Source of the DNA: Maylandia zebra
Lineage: Eukaryota; Chordata; Actinopteri; Cichliformes; Cichlidae
DNA length: 64,000 nt
Assembly: GCF_041146795.1 (NCBI RefSeq)
Contig: NC_135178.1
Coordinates: 4,470,844 to 4,534,843, forward strand
Direction of reading: 5' to 3'
The translations under genes were made by a program, and so were the position numbers. Shown one piece after another: positions 1 to 23,905 of this stretch. The first letter of the stretch is position 1. Each line of letters begins with the position of its first letter. A model generated the notes under the pieces. The model did not search any database. It had not been told where the DNA came from and saw only the letters and a list, made by a program, of their open reading frames with translations.

Positions 1-627
1 TGTTTGGTCAAACATTGTTAGTTCTCCTCTCTGTGATGAAAATTTGGAAATTAAAAAAAAAAAAAAAAGCTACATTCAGTTGGGAACTGAATTTGAAACA
101 TTGGAAATCATGAGTGAGTCATTTTGTTATCACTATGTTTTTAAAATAGGACATGAAAATGTCCCTCAGAATGTAAACTAAAAAAAGACATTTTATCTGT
201 AGTTCTGCCAGCTTGTTTTATGTGTGCTTGCTAAGAGTTGCATACCTACAAAATGTGATAAGGCTAAGGATGCCTTATAAACAATGCAATATTCTTTTTA
301 CAGTTAAACAGCGACAGTAGTTTGCTAAAGTTTATGAAGTCCTACTTCTGATTGTCCTTTGTCACTGAATGCACAAGAGACAGGAGAAAGATGGGACTGT
401 TTATACACAAACAGCTGATTTGGGGGGAAATGGAGACGCTTGGGGAATAATAAATCTGAAGAGACGAAACCTCAACAACTGAAAGTAGTTAAAGAACAAA
501 ACGGCATACACAGTTAATACACTGCTTCCTAAAGTGTCAGTGTGTGAACAAGTTACTTTACCATAATACAAATATGGCTGATTTACACCACTGCTTTCTT
601 TCATTAAACAATCCATGTTACTCTTAG

Positions 628-12022
<11,395 letters not shown>

Positions 12023-12349
12023 GTTATTCTTTGCCTTGATGCAGACGGCAGTTACCTGTTTTTAATGACAACTCATTTACTTTAATGAGGGATTCATTAA
12101 TAACCTAGAATATCGTTGCACACATTGTAATAATTATAATCAGTGTTATTTTAAGAGTTTGTTCATTTTAAGGTCAGTTCAGTTATTTAAAAAAAGAAAG
12201 AAAGTGGTTTAAGTTTAGGAAGTTTTACTGGGTTTTCACATTTTTGTCTTTTAGTAATTACGTTCAGTAATGCAGCAGTGTTCTTAATGTTTACACCAAT
12301 TCAGCTTTCAGCTGTACAGATTTGTAGCTTGTAGTATTTCAAATCTTTA

Positions 12350-12355
12350 AATAAA
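12350..12355 (+). terminator. piwil2: piwil2 poly(A) signal
   Basis: AATAAA about 330 bp after the piwil2 stop, in AT-rich sequence with no other nearby gene on this strand. Likely the main cleavage signal. Confidence 0.7.
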
Positions 12356-13178
12356 ACACGAGCCTGTTTGTGTGGTGCTGTCATTATCATGATCGGTCTC
12401 TTTATTTTTATTTAAGCCTTTAATGCTTCACTTACAAAACTGTCTGCTGGTAGACATAAGAGCCAAATGCCCCCCATCACTCTCACACTTTAAATTCTTA
12501 TCAGATAGAGAATAATTATGAAAAAAAAATTATTCAATGAAAAATATGATATGAGTATTCATAAAGGAAAGAATGGATATGGTGATCCTAGCAATAGTCA
12601 TGTTGACTTTACACTGTCACTTTTTTTCCATATATATGTGTAATTGGTTGGCACATGGAAAATTGTGCTAAACACTCTCCTTTAAAGATAACTGTAAAAA
12701 AAAAACACATCTCCAAGCAAGTAGTTGAGCGTGTAATTTATGGAGTGTCAAGAGTGCTAAAATTAAAATAAACAATTATTAAATAATGAGTGTCAAATTC
12801 ATTAAATCACATGAGTTAAATTGGAAATAAATGTATTTAGTATATAAATAAACTGTTAATTCATTTCAAACCAACTGATTCATTCATTATTTAGAAGCAG
12901 TTGATTATTAATTTTTTCCATGGTTACTGTGATGCACTGCACCATGAATTTATTTCATCTGTCAACCTCACCCATCAGAGTTAGGGGGCGGCGCTAACAA
13001 TGAAATGGTTAAAACACTGCTTTAGTCCAGAGTCGATTCCTTTAGATGCCATCTCTCAGTACCAAGTAAAGAGATCATACATGCATACTTGATAGTTCTT
13101 ATTTGGCACGTTGGCTCACGAGTCCAGACTTCTGAAGATGAGAGAACACAGCTGACAGGGAGACAGCAGCATCATTTG
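12356..13178. other. AT-rich intergenic DNA
   Basis: From the piwil2 poly(A) signal to the first inverted-repeat match I see only AT-rich unique-looking sequence and short A or T runs. No coding exon, RNA gene or complete mobile element was recognised. Confidence 0.5.
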
Positions 13179-13258
13179 CCCTTCACTGTGTACTTAAACA
13201 ACTACCACAGACCTTCCACGGCACAAGAAAGACTGAGTGGACTGGCAGTAATTAGTAT

Positions 13259-13947
13259 TGTAGAGTGTTTAGCTTATTTTAGAGTTTAGAAATGTGTTAA
13301 CATAGAATGTAGAACTATTGTAGAGACACTGACACTGCCCTCAATGTAATAAAGGCCTGATTCTGTCATGAACTTACGAGTAGATTGTAGGAGACCCCTC
13401 CCCCACTTGAACTGTGAGAGTAAAACAGAGAGGAGTTAATGCTGAGTGGAAATTCCCCAGAGAATGTTTGGGTGGGGGTCTCAACATTTGTAACTGGATA
13501 ACTGTGGTCTGGAAGGGAGATGGGTTTTTATGACCTCTAGGGAGTCACCTACACCCACAGTGTTTTAACTGTCACGCACACACATCCACACGCACACTCA
13601 CTCATGTGCACTCACACATACACACAGGTATGCGTACACAGTCACACACGAGCACTCACATAGACACGTGGGAACGCGCACATGTAGGCATTCATGTGCT
13701 CGTGCACACAGACACAGTTTGCAGCACACCGTGGGGGGTTTTATGATGGGGACGCCTCTATAAAGCTGGCTGTAACTAACAAAGGGGTGAAGATTTGGAG
13801 AGGGACACACCGGCCTCGTCTTCCCTTCTAGAAGTGCATGCTTAAATGAAGATGAATAAAGGTTTTGTGAAATGACTACTGAGTTCCGGTGCCGTCTCTG
13901 GAAGTTTCGACGAATAAAAGAACCTGGGTAAAACTGATTTTGTAACA
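13259..13947 (+). mobile_element. Solo LTR fossil (retrovirus-like)
   Basis: Starts TG and ends CA. The flanks are a 4-bp duplication differing at one base (GTAT / GTTT). Inside are a TATA-like CTATAAAG near 13760 and AATAAA near 13855 and 13913, in the order expected of U3-R-U5. No internal region accompanies it, so it is a solo LTR left by recombination. The inverted-repeat partner near 27435 reads straight through the site without it. Four-base duplications suit gammaretrovirus- or epsilonretrovirus-like elements, but the family is not proven. Confidence 0.65.
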
Positions 13948-14699
13948 GTTTTAACAACAAAGTTGGCCATCAGATTTCTTGCAGTGATGTAATAAATGAT
14001 TTTCCCTCTAGAAAAGCTGGAAAACAAAAATGTTAAGAGGAAAACCAAAAAAGTCAAAAGTCTGGATTCCAATCATTCATTTTCAAATGTAGTTCTTCTT
14101 ATTTTCACCAAAGTGTTTACACATGTTTACATATGTTTATATACTTTTCAGAACAAATTATTCAATTTTGGATTTGATTTCTAAAGCATGTTCTCTTGTC
14201 GGGTAGCATAAGATAAACATCAAAGAGGGTGATAAGTGAACAGCATCAGCATACTAGTCAAGTTCCTTTTAAGTATACTTTATTTCTGGCATCTCCATTC
14301 TACCATAAAACAACCAACCTGGTAGGCAAAATCCCACTTGCTTTATACAGGACTTTACACACACCTGAACATCATTAGTCTCTACCGCTGGAAAAAAAAA
14401 TAGGTCAGACCAAACAATACGATTCTAAACGAAGAACAGAAATAAGATTATACATGAAACTCATTTACACGCCTAAATGGTTTGAAAAGTAAAACACTGC
14501 ATATAAATAACAATCTATATGTGTTTGCCTGAATCTTCCACCACAAACAGAAAGAGGACATGTGAGCTGCTGTCTGAGTATCAATGCAAATACACACCAG
14601 AAATTGTTTAGTAAAGACAAATTTAATAAATGAAAGCTGTTGAGAGGCCCTTTAATGTTTTTCTTTGGATCATCCTTTGATCCATCTATCCATTTTCTT

Positions 14700-15780
14700 C
14701 TGCTTATCTAGTTCATGGCTGGAGCCATTAGGGACAACATCACCAAGAATTAGAGGAATAGTCCGAATGAGCCACAGCGTTTGACTGGCATTAAGACTGA
14801 AGCCAAAACAAGTTTTTGTTTGTTGAACGATTCTTTTTATCCACAAAGCTAAAACTGATACACAAACACGCTGGAGTATGTTTTCAGTTGAAATGAAGCA
14901 CCTTCTGACTAAATACTTTGTCAGTAAAACACATTCTACAGTCGTAGCTTGCAGAGAACGATTCAACATAACTAAGAACTGAGTTCAAACCTCAATTATC
15001 ACCAGTTACTTGTGCATTGTTCAGTCAGTGATACTTATTGAAACCACTGTTTTCTAATACCTATGCATAAAGGTAAAGAACAATAACAGAGTTATCTTTA
15101 TTTTAGATGTCAAAAAGTAATTGCGGCTCCCAGTGTTTTCTTTTCCATGGAAACGGGGTCCAAACGGCTCTTTGGGTGTTAAAGGTTGCTGACCCCTACC
15201 CTAGGAGAATTTGATGTTTCAGTCATCATCATAAACTTAAATTTGCATTGTGCCATTTGAGAATAATGGTTGATGTCTGTAACATCTGTCATCAGAAAAA
15301 TCCTCACACATAGCTGGTTTATTCATGTGTCATGAAACTTCTGCATTTTTGAAAATCAAAGCTAATGTTTTAAAAAGATGTACATAAATGAAAGTGTTGT
15401 TTACTGGATATTGTTTATATAAAGCAGATGATTCGCTTCTCTTTGAAATATATCGCACCCACAAATTAATTTAAACTGGGATCCATGTTCAGTAATATCT
15501 GACTGATGTGGATTTTGAATATTACATGTAACATGTCCAGAAGAACTATGATAAAAATTTAAATGCATTCTAAAACCTGCACACGCATGGTCACGTAAAC
15601 GTAAACTGCAGTGAACATTCATCTTAGGATCAAACGAGAACACATTTTTTTGCCTGCAGGGTGTAATTAATGAAAAAAACCTAAAATGCTGGATTAACGC
15701 ACTAGGTGTACTGTCCAAGGATCTACAAATGTAACATTAGCATGGCCAATTATGCAAATTAGGCGATGACATCATTTAGC
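14700..15780. other. Intergenic DNA with a hAT-like end fragment
   Basis: Mostly unrecognised AT-rich sequence. Positions 15115-15205 (GCGGCTCCC...CGGCTCTTTGGGTGTT...GGTTGCTGACCCCTA) look like the end of a common hAT-derived vertebrate repeat. Nothing coding is supported. Confidence 0.4.
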
Positions 15781-16052
15781 GACTTCTAGGACAACCAATA
15801 GCGATTTTCCTTACTGAGGAGTTGGCAACACTGTTTGGCAGTCATTGAACGCATCACAGTGCCGTGAGCAAAGGCCTAGTCCAACTGCAGAATTTCTTCT
15901 TTTCCTCCCGTCGATCTGGTGAGATGCATGCTGTTCTGGTGCCCTCTGCGATCTGGAAACCTGGGTACATTTAACACCAGTCACTGTAGATAGGTTTACA
16001 AAACATTTGTACTTAAAACTGATGCTTTAATGTGTTGTTAGAGAGAGAAATC

Positions 16053-16112
16053 ATGAAGCGGTACGCGCTGAGCCGAGTCCGACAAGCATCCGCCATTACA
16101 CCAACTCCTCTG
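16053..16112 (+). other. Short ORF ending at a consensus 5' splice site
   Basis: ATG followed by 20 codons (starting MKRYALSRVRQ) and then GTGAGT. The surroundings are GC-richer, with a GGCGGCC motif near 16330, like a fish promoter/first exon. It could be a leader of the fossil retroelement or a lost host first exon. No partner exon can be named. Confidence 0.25.
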
Positions 16113-16356
16113 GTGAGTTAGCTTGGAGCTCATGTTTACATTGAATATTATGTCCATTTTTATGCTGCAGCCAGGTGTCAAGTTAACTGCTGGGATGTTT
16201 TTTTTTTTGTTTTTGTTTTTTTTTTTTTTTGTTGAGGAAGAAAGCTAAATGTTCTAGAATGTGTGAATGAGCTTAGCTGAATGTTAGCAAGCTAGCGGCT
16301 AAGCAAGCCTGGCTACCCTCATAATATGGCGGCCGATACAAGGTCAATTACCGAGT

Positions 16357-16375
16357 TGATGTGTTTATGCCTAAG

Positions 16376-16417
<42 letters not shown>

Positions 16418-17145
16418 TGAACAAGCCTGTATTTTTTATGATGTTGAGACTGCTAGATGAGCCGTTAGTGATACTGGAAGTCATGAATATGCTTTGGTTA
16501 ATTCTCCAGCATCCGGGTGTGTGTAGGCTGGTTTTTCCTTTGGTATCCTGTTCCTACTGGATGATGTTCCTCATCTGATGACTCCACTGAAACATCCTAC
16601 CTGGTAGATGGTCGTTGCTACAAGTGGATGCTTCTGCTTTCTGGATGCTGTTACTGGATACTACACTGTTCCAACAGGGTGGTAGGAACAAATTGGAGGG
16701 CCCCAACGTTGCACTTTACCTTTCCCTGAGCTCAGGTGTTTGTTTGTTTTTTGGCCAAAGGACCTTGATAAATTTTTTTTGTTTTTTTTTTTTGTTTTTT
16801 TTGGGGAACACTGAGTGGAAAGACAGTAAAAGAAAAGGGTTATTGTTTAAAATTGTGTTTTAATAAATGTGTCTATGTTAAGTGAGTGTGGTGTTCGTTG
16901 TGTGCTGGAGGTCTTACTGTTCCTATGGTGGAGCAGCTACTACCAAACTCCTTTACAAAACTAGCCTCTGATGGGTTACAGAGTTTTGGGACACATTTCA
17001 ATTCTTGTAACCTCTTTCTATACAAATTGTGATTCTTTCTTTTTTTGGGGGGGGGGGGGGGCTAAAACATTGTGGTGAAATTGATGATACAGACAGTCCT
17101 GATTTCCAAGCATTAATGCTTTGGTGTAAGTACAGATTGAGTTAC
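16357..17145 (+). repeat. Direct-repeat copy 1 (LTR- or leader-like)
   Basis: About 750 bp nearly identical to 23906-24708 in the same orientation, including TGGATGCTTCTGCTTTCTGG and TTTTAATAAATGTGTC. The two copies differ mainly in T-run length and a short segment near 17080. AATAAA followed by a GT-rich stretch fits an LTR or transcript end. Copy 2 has no gag-like sequence after it. Confidence 0.8.
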
Positions 17146-17275
17146 AAGTGGAGAGCCAGCCAGGAGATTGGACGATAGTAGCACCTTGACTTTCCAGCTC
17201 ACAACACCCACCTTTTCATTTTTCTCAACCGCATTGAGTTGGACATTGTACCTTTGCAGATGCTTTAATGTAGAC

Positions 17276-17592
17276 CAGCAGTCCCCAACCTTTTTTGCGC
17301 CACGGACCGGTTTATGCCCGACAATATTTTCATGGACCGGCCTTTAAGGTGTCGCGGATAAATACAACAAAATAAAACTAGTACCGGTACCAAAAAAATG
17401 ATTTATTCATAACACACGTGAAAAGACCCAGGAAAACCGAGTTAACGATAAAAACGATAACAAAATAACGCTGAAAAACGATAAAAACCCTGAAAACCAT
17501 TCATTTCACACCTGAGCCTCAACTCTCGCGGCCCGGTACCAAACGACTCACGGACCGGTACCGGTCCGAGGCCCGGGGGTTGGGGACCGCTG
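17276..17592. mobile_element. Short hAT-type MITE (CAG..CCCCAACC ends)
   Basis: Inverted ends CAGCAGTCCCCAACC / GGTTGGGGACCGCTG resemble the widespread vertebrate MER/Charlie-type hAT ends. The 8-bp target copies ATGTAGAC (17268-17275) and ATGTAGAT (17593-17600) differ at one base. 317 bp, non-coding, CG-rich near the ends (CGGACCGGTACCGG). It lies within the fossil retroelement block, so it postdates it. Confidence 0.85.
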
Positions 17593-19640
17593 ATGTAGAT
17601 AGCTAATGCTCACTTTTTGTGACTGGAATTGAAAGGATTTAAACAGATGATGACAGTGCTAGTGTTTTTTTTTTTTTTCAGTTAATGGTGAAGTTTCTCG
17701 GATAGTTCGGATTCCTGATGAACCAAACCATCCAGAAGGTAGAGTCCTGGTAGAATATTCGTCTGATCAAGCCATTCCCAAGATCAACCAAGGTCTTTGG
17801 TGACTAGCCTAGCCCCAAGAATCCTGCTGTTGGTTCGTTTGTTAAAACCATTTGAGATGTTGCTCAGGAAGAGGTATACAAGTGGATCTTCCCCTCAGTG
17901 ATTCTTCCTTTAGGGTTAGGAACATTCTTGAAAGTTTGCTCAGTCCAGCGACAGATGTTTTTAAGTTGTTTGGTTTGAGCTCCCCACCCAGAGCTTATAT
18001 TACGCAGCTTGATTCTGCTTTTAGTCTTGTAGATAACGGAGAAGAGGTTTTTTGTTTTTGTTTTTTTTTTTTTTTTGCAACCTTTCTCAGCTCCAGTCAG
18101 AATAGCAGAGAAAAGCCCTCAGCATATTTGAACAGACTCCATAGCCTCCTTACTTCTACTTCTAGAGGGGGAGTCTCTGTTGAAACACCTGCTAAGACAG
18201 TTCAATAGAGGCTGCTGGGATGAGTCTCATCATAGCTCTCCAGCTAGAGAACAAAAAGAACAGTCCACCAGCATTTTCAGAAATACTCCTTGTGTTGAGA
18301 ACTGAGGAAGGTGCTAGATCTGCAAAGCTAGACAAGATGAAAAAATATCTTGGTTCTACAAAAGTCAGCTGTACATGCCCACTCCATTTTTGATGTATTT
18401 TAGTATTTATTTATTTATTGTCATTGTCAAGAACAATGAAATTGCGTTGTACCCTCCTATGATGATGAGCCTGTGCCAATACAGACTACAAAACAGAGCA
18501 AGGCATCTAAGCTTGAAAGGAGATTGGATAAGCTTGCAAAGCAAGTAGAGAAACTGAGCCAAAGGTCCATGAATCCTCCTTTTGACAGTGAGCTTAGTGC
18601 AGCGTCAAAACAGAGAAAACAAACTGTTAAACTTCAAAATAAGACAGATCAGTTGTCTAAGAAACTTAGAGAGCTCGCTCGGTACCAGAAATGTCCTAAA
18701 GAAAATAAGTGATGGCAAAGATTACTTAATGGCAAGAAACAGCAGTGGCAGGAGACCTGTTAAGGTTCCCTGTCTGCCAGAAGTGTGGTTCAGCTTTAGA
18801 TGTGGTGAAGATGACCATACTGCTGCTCGACGTCTGAATGAACCTAACCAGACACTAGTCTGTCAGGCAAAGCAAGAAAGGTTCCAAGCCCAACAGGTTA
18901 CTGAGCCTTTTACTTTAAACTTGTAGCAGCTCTTGTTGTGGGACGCCCAGGAGCTGAGACCAGCATCAATCCCACCTTATTTGACCAAAGCATTCATTTT
19001 CAGAGAAAAATAAAAACCCAGACAATGGTTGAAGATTTTGATTCCAAATCTCGCTTGCCAGCCAGTCTGCTAGATCCTCATTGTGCAGCTTCTGTTTTGT
19101 GTGAGGGTGTGCAATGCAATTCCATGATGGATTGTGGTTCACAAGTCACTACAATGTGCTAATTGTTTCAGAAAGATAAACTTGCACATCTCCCCATTCA
19201 GCCAATTGAAGCATTGTTTGAGATTGAGGGAGCAGGTGAACAGCATGTCCACTACCTACCTTGGTTATGTTGGTTACATGCTCATTGAAACCATCCCAGT
19301 TCTGTGAGCATAGCAGCCACCTAGTTAAACTCTAGAATTTTCTTTTCCTCCCATCAATCTGACGAGGAGCATGCTGTTCTCTTAAACACTTCATGCTGTA
19401 AGCTAATGATAGTTATATTAGAGCAGATGCATGCTGGTGCAATAGGCTGTCGACTAATTGCAAAAATAATTGATGACTAGTGGACTATCAAAATAATCGT
19501 TTGTGGCAGCCCTAGTTTCAACATTTGAATGAATGAATGAAGATTCATATGTAAAATGCATTCTTATCTTGTTTTGGTGAGAGGGCCTTTAATGTTTCTC
19601 TTTGGATCATCCTTCCATCTTTCCATCCATCTCTTCTGCT

Positions 19641-19675
19641 TAGGGCTGAACGATTATGGAAAATAATCTAATTGC

Positions 19676-19720
<45 letters not shown>

Positions 19721-21139
19721 CCCAATATTGCGATTGCGATGCGATATGCGATTATTTTTTAAGGTCTTTGTCTTCTGTATTATTAAACAAAGACAAGCAA
19801 TACATCATATAGTATGGCCAATACTATATTACATTAATTTTAAACTGTTCTTTCCTGGAAGACAGACCTCTGTTATGATGACATGAGGTGATGCATGAAT
19901 TGATGACTGACATTTTTATTTAACTTCTTCAATCACAACAGTATATTTGAACATACACAATAGTTTATTTTTAGCTTACAAACATCTGAGCATAAAGTGC
20001 TGACAAGGAACCCTGGTGTAAACATTAAAATGAAAGTCAGTACAATGTGCAGATTGCAGAAATATACATAAACAAAATCAGTGGCTTTACCACACTCAGT
20101 TTTTCGACATCTGTGAACTACTAGACAGTCATTCAATTAAAAAATAATATTAAATAAATAAAACTAATAAATAAAAAATACACACATCTTACTGATCTCT
20201 GCAGTCAGTAACATTACACATAAAGTGCAAACATAATAGCAATTGTATAAACACACACACAAACACGCCTTTAAAGTTTAAAGGCGTGAAATTGGACGGT
20301 CTAGTTCTGATTAGCGTCACCGCTGTCTCGGTGGAGTTTAATAAACTCGGCCGTCTGCTTCTTGCTGTCTAAAATATAACCAGACACTGGTGTAAATTCT
20401 CGACTGTCTCATACTTCTGTTTAATAAGTTTTCTGTTTGACGTTTAGTCAGCTGTGTGAAAACCAAGGAGGAACCCACCCGGGGGATTAATAAAGTTTTA
20501 TTTTATCTAATCTAATAACTTTAATCTCAGCCAAACCGATTTACTCACGAACAAACAAAACACTGAAAAAAGCCCAACAATAACATTTTTAGGTTGTCTA
20601 AGTGACTTATATATCACGTTTAACCCGAGCAGCGAAACTCCGCGGTGATCTGAAAATGATGTGCCGGGAGTTGTGCCGTTCTCGGCCGCATCAGTAACCC
20701 TCGAGCTCCCGGCTAGCTGTCGAGCTGGTGGGTAGCAGACGCCTCTGAAAACGTCGAAGCACTTTTGCAAATATGGGATATCTTGATAAACCGAGCAGAT
20801 ATTTGATGTTTACACAACTACTTTCTCGCCTGAAAATATGTTAAAAGTTTATTTTGTGACCCAGAAAGATTAGTATGAGTAATTTTAAAACTTAGTAGCG
20901 GCCGCCATTGCTGGAAACTGGAGTTTGGCTGGGCCGCGCTATGAATTCTGGGATATGGTAGTAATTTGGACAGCCTTCGGCGCGTCGCTGTTACGTAATC
21001 GGTCTACAAATGCGGCCTCAGGAGGATGCAGCCCATGAATTTGGACATGTCCAGAGTATAATCGCAGCCTTTGCGGTTAGAAAATTGCACTTGATCATGT
21101 CGCGATATTATCGCAAATGCGATATATCGTTCAGCCCTA
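19641..21139. mobile_element. Non-autonomous hAT-type element (TAGGGCTGAACGAT ends)
   Basis: Inverted ends TAGGGCTGAACGAT / ATCGTTCAGCCCTA and an exact 8-bp target duplication CTTCTGCT at 19633-19640 and 21140-21147. Subterminal regions repeat TTGCGAT/ATCGCAA. A 40-base T run follows the left end. 1499 bp without a recognisable transposase. It splits the left inverted-repeat arm; the right arm at 25925-25935 shows the uninterrupted sequence. Confidence 0.9.
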
Positions 21140-21717
21140 CTTCTGCTTATCTGGTTCAAGGTTGGAGCCATCCCAGCTGTTATGGGGCTAGAGGCGGGCA
21201 AAACCTGGACAGGTGGCCAGTCTAACACAGAGAAACACACAACCATTCACACTCACATTCAACCTAACTGCATCGCTCTGGACTGTGGGAAGAAGCTGGA
21301 GTACCTGAAGGGATCCACAAAGGCACGAGGACTCTCTTGCTCTCAGGTCACTGCCGTTCACGCTGCTCTGAACACTCTGTCTTTGGAACAAATAACACCA
21401 AATGAGAGTGAATCACTTGAGAACAACAGGAACACTCCTGGTTATTGTGAGCAAACATCATAACAAGATGAATATATTTACCATTTTAATGAGGGAGAAT
21501 CTTCTGTGTGGAGTTTCTTCTCAGCGTGACTCTTTTTCCTGACTTTTAGAAACAAGAGGCAGAAAAGAAAGAATAAAAGTTAAAACCTCCACAATTTTCA
21601 AGTATTTTAGGACAGAATTTTAGAAACAACCTTAAACACTATTTACTACTTACCACTTTGTTCAGGCTTGCTGGTGTTCGACATGCTTCACTTTATATTA
21701 AATCCTGAAGCGCTTCC

Positions 21718-22704
21718 TCAGTGGAGTCGGGCTCTGGATGCTGTTGTCTTCCTCTTAGGACCCTTTGCTGACGTCTTCAGAAAACGGCAGAGAACCGACA
21801 TGAGAACTCTGCCGTCTGCGCTGTAGTCTGTTACTCTCCAGCGGTTCGTCATCTCCGTGTCCTCTGTTCGGTAAACGGTGGAGATGACTCTGGTGACGGG
21901 GAGGCCGTCGACAGTCAGGGTGCGGACGCAGTTCCTCCGGTCTGCCTTCAGCACAGCGAGATATGCTTTCTCGGGAAGAACTGGAGTCAGGAAGCGTGGA
22001 TGAGAGCTGGAGCCTGCAGGCGGCAGCATCATCCCAGCTGGTGAGTCCGTAGGAGGAGAAGGAGCGGTGTTCTCTCTCTGGCTCAGCCTCACATGGACAA
22101 ATGGTGTCGTCACCTGGTCCCGGTGGAGCAATCCTTTAAACAGTATGTGAGGAAAGTCCTTGGACCCCGTCACCAGGTTATGGTATAGAGTGAGGACCAG
22201 GTGGGACATGGAGTCCAGATTGCTGTTGGTCAGTTGACGGTTCCTCAAGTTAATGACGACCATCTGACGTGAAATGGTTGGACTCACCAGCTCAGCTACG
22301 AGGAAACAAAGCGTGCGTCTACATTAATCATGTGATCGCACAAATTAAAGCCTGAATTTAAATTGTCAAGACATGGCTTCACATCATCATATGTTATTCC
22401 ACACACAGTAAGAAGCTCCCAGCAGAACTCATTGTTTATGAAAGCCTTCACATTTTCATGTGGTGTAAGGCTGCGTGGACTCTCATTGAGGTTTTAATAC
22501 GCATTCACATTAAGGACTAACGTTTTCATATTAGTTGAGCAACAATCTGCTGAGAATAAAGCAGCTGCATTTAGGTGAGAAACCTCACACCCCTATATTG
22601 GAGGCGCACAGCAGTCTGACATATTATATTATACCTTTTAGCCTGCTGTACTTACCATAGCATTGATCTTTCTCACGCTCAATCAAAAGGGATAGCAGGT
22701 GCAT
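21718..22704 (-). CDS. Unrecognised two-exon gene model, 208 aa
   Basis: On the minus strand, exon 22656-22704 (ATG, 16 codons plus one base) ends at GTAAGT. It joins in phase to exon 21718-22295, preceded by a TTTCCTCGTAG acceptor and ending in TGA. The peptide begins MHLLSLLIEREKDQCYAELV and ends KRKTTASRARLH, with a Pro/Ser-rich middle near residues 90-115. An in-frame TAG directly precedes the ATG, although that AG could instead be an acceptor for earlier exons. I do not recognise the family. Its last ~55 codons are repeated in inverted orientation at 25180-25340 with few changes, so this is part of the duplicated arm. It may be an active gene or a remnant. Confidence 0.4.
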
Positions 22705-22909
22705 CTAACGATCTAAGTCGGCAGAAATCATTTTGCAATTCCTTCGTTTCTTGAAAAGTTCGGAAAATCCGAGTTTTCACAGCACTAGTAGGAAAAAGCT
22801 GCTGTTTGCACTGAAATGTGAAACCGAATTCCAATTTTTCCTTCTGTTTTTATATCCATAGCTCAAACACGCCATCCTCATCACCATGACTCCCAGTGTC
22901 ACCTAAAAC

Positions 22910-23170
22910 CAATTTCATTTATTCAAAAGAAAAAATTATTTTTCTCATTTAATTTTACTATTGCATGTTCTTTTTTTGCCAATCTTTGTGGTTTTCTATG
23001 CTGTAAAAAAAAAAAAAATCACCACTTTATAAAAAAAAATTACTGAAATTCGTAACGACTATTCAGACTTGATGCAGCCTCAATCATCCAGGAAAGTAAA
23101 TCTCCAAAAGTTGATTCTGTTCATCTGGACGTAGTGAGTGGGAGAAACGTTTCGTCACTCATCCAAGTGA
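22910..23170. repeat. Dispersed repeat fragment
   Basis: The text GAGTGGGAGAAACGTTTCGTCACTC near 23137-23162 is a frequent piece of fish interspersed repeats, probably retroelement-derived. A-runs precede it. Limits are not clear. Confidence 0.35.
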
Positions 23171-23394
23171 CTTCTTTGCCAATGTTGTGATGTTGTGCCA
23201 AAAAGTAATCTGTGTCCAAGAAGTAATTAACAGTATTTAAAGCTATCAAGTATTTGTCTTTCAGCTTGCTCTGAAGAACACAGGTCTTTACCATTAGGCT
23301 CCCTACTGTTGTGTAAGCAAAAATGCTGAGTGTAACTCAGGTTTTCCGAAGATTGAGATTTCTGATCATTTGGCAGTCATTGAATGCATCACAG

Positions 23395-23660
23395 CACGTC
23401 ATTAGCCATTTCCAGGCATCCATGAAAACAGAATTTATTAAATTTAAGTTAGCAGGGAATTTGCTCGCTAGTTTTCACCCAGGCATAATATAGCATGTTC
23501 TGACTGAGAGATATCTGAAAAAATTAAAAAATAAAAGTTGAAGCGAGGGTTCCCGATGGTTAGGGACAAATGCAGTTGCTTGGCAGGATCCTGCAAAGAA
23601 CCAAACTTCAGTCAGAACAACTGAGATAATCCATCCACAATACGAGGTTAGTCATTATTT
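23395..23660. repeat. Fragment related to the hAT element at 29.7-31.1 kb
   Basis: Reverse complement resembles 30235-30330 and 30530-30680. Shared pieces include AACTTCAGTCAGAACAACTGAGATAATCCATCC and CAGGCATCCATGAAAACAGAATTTATTAAAT against their complements. This is a diverged internal piece without visible ends. Confidence 0.6.
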
Positions 23661-23905
23661 ACTGCTGCATGAGCTAGGTTGTAGTTAAATCATAAGGTTT
23701 TAAAACCCGAGAGATTTCCACAGTGATCACTGACTTTTTTTTCTTTTCTTTTTTTTGGGCCTTGTTAAGATGGAACAAAATACAAAGCATTACAACATGT
23801 TAAAAACACAACAGCTTTAATAAACAGAGTAGTCTGAACCCAGGAGCAGGATTCATCACGTCATTTAAAGACCGGATAGGCCTAGTCCAGGTCCAGGCCT
23901 TGATG

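Larger units (their letters stand above)
15830..19390 (+). mobile_element. Fossil LTR-type retroelement (Ty3/gypsy or PNMA-like gag)
   Basis: Translated stretches between about 17.68 and 18.95 kb resemble Gag of the paraneoplastic-antigen (PNMA/ZCCHC) type, with a CCHC-like zinc-knuckle region near 18.8 kb and a protease-like stretch near 19.1 kb. No reverse transcriptase or integrase was recognised. The copy is clearly broken, with several breaks, and old. About 750 bp of its upstream part (16357-17145) recurs as a direct repeat at 23906-24708. The outer limits are uncertain: they follow a short repeat (TTCTTTTCCTCC...GCATGCTGTTCT) near 15890 and 19335. Confidence 0.5.
13179..21905. repeat. 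Left arm of a large, interrupted inverted repeat
   Basis: Segments match the reverse complement of 25.17-27.51 kb in mirrored order: 13179-13258 with 27435-27510; 13952-14190 with 27245-27435; 14500-14665 with 25935-26085; 19575-19640 and 21140-21905 with 25172-25965. Between these blocks lie sequences absent from the right arm: an LTR (13259-13947), the 14.7-19.57 kb retroelement-bearing block and a hAT element (19641-21139). The match edges are estimated by eye. Confidence 0.75.

Noticed and set aside
13560-13720. CACACA-rich tract as an independent microsatellite gene region
   Set aside because: It lies inside the solo LTR and only produces a biased open frame.
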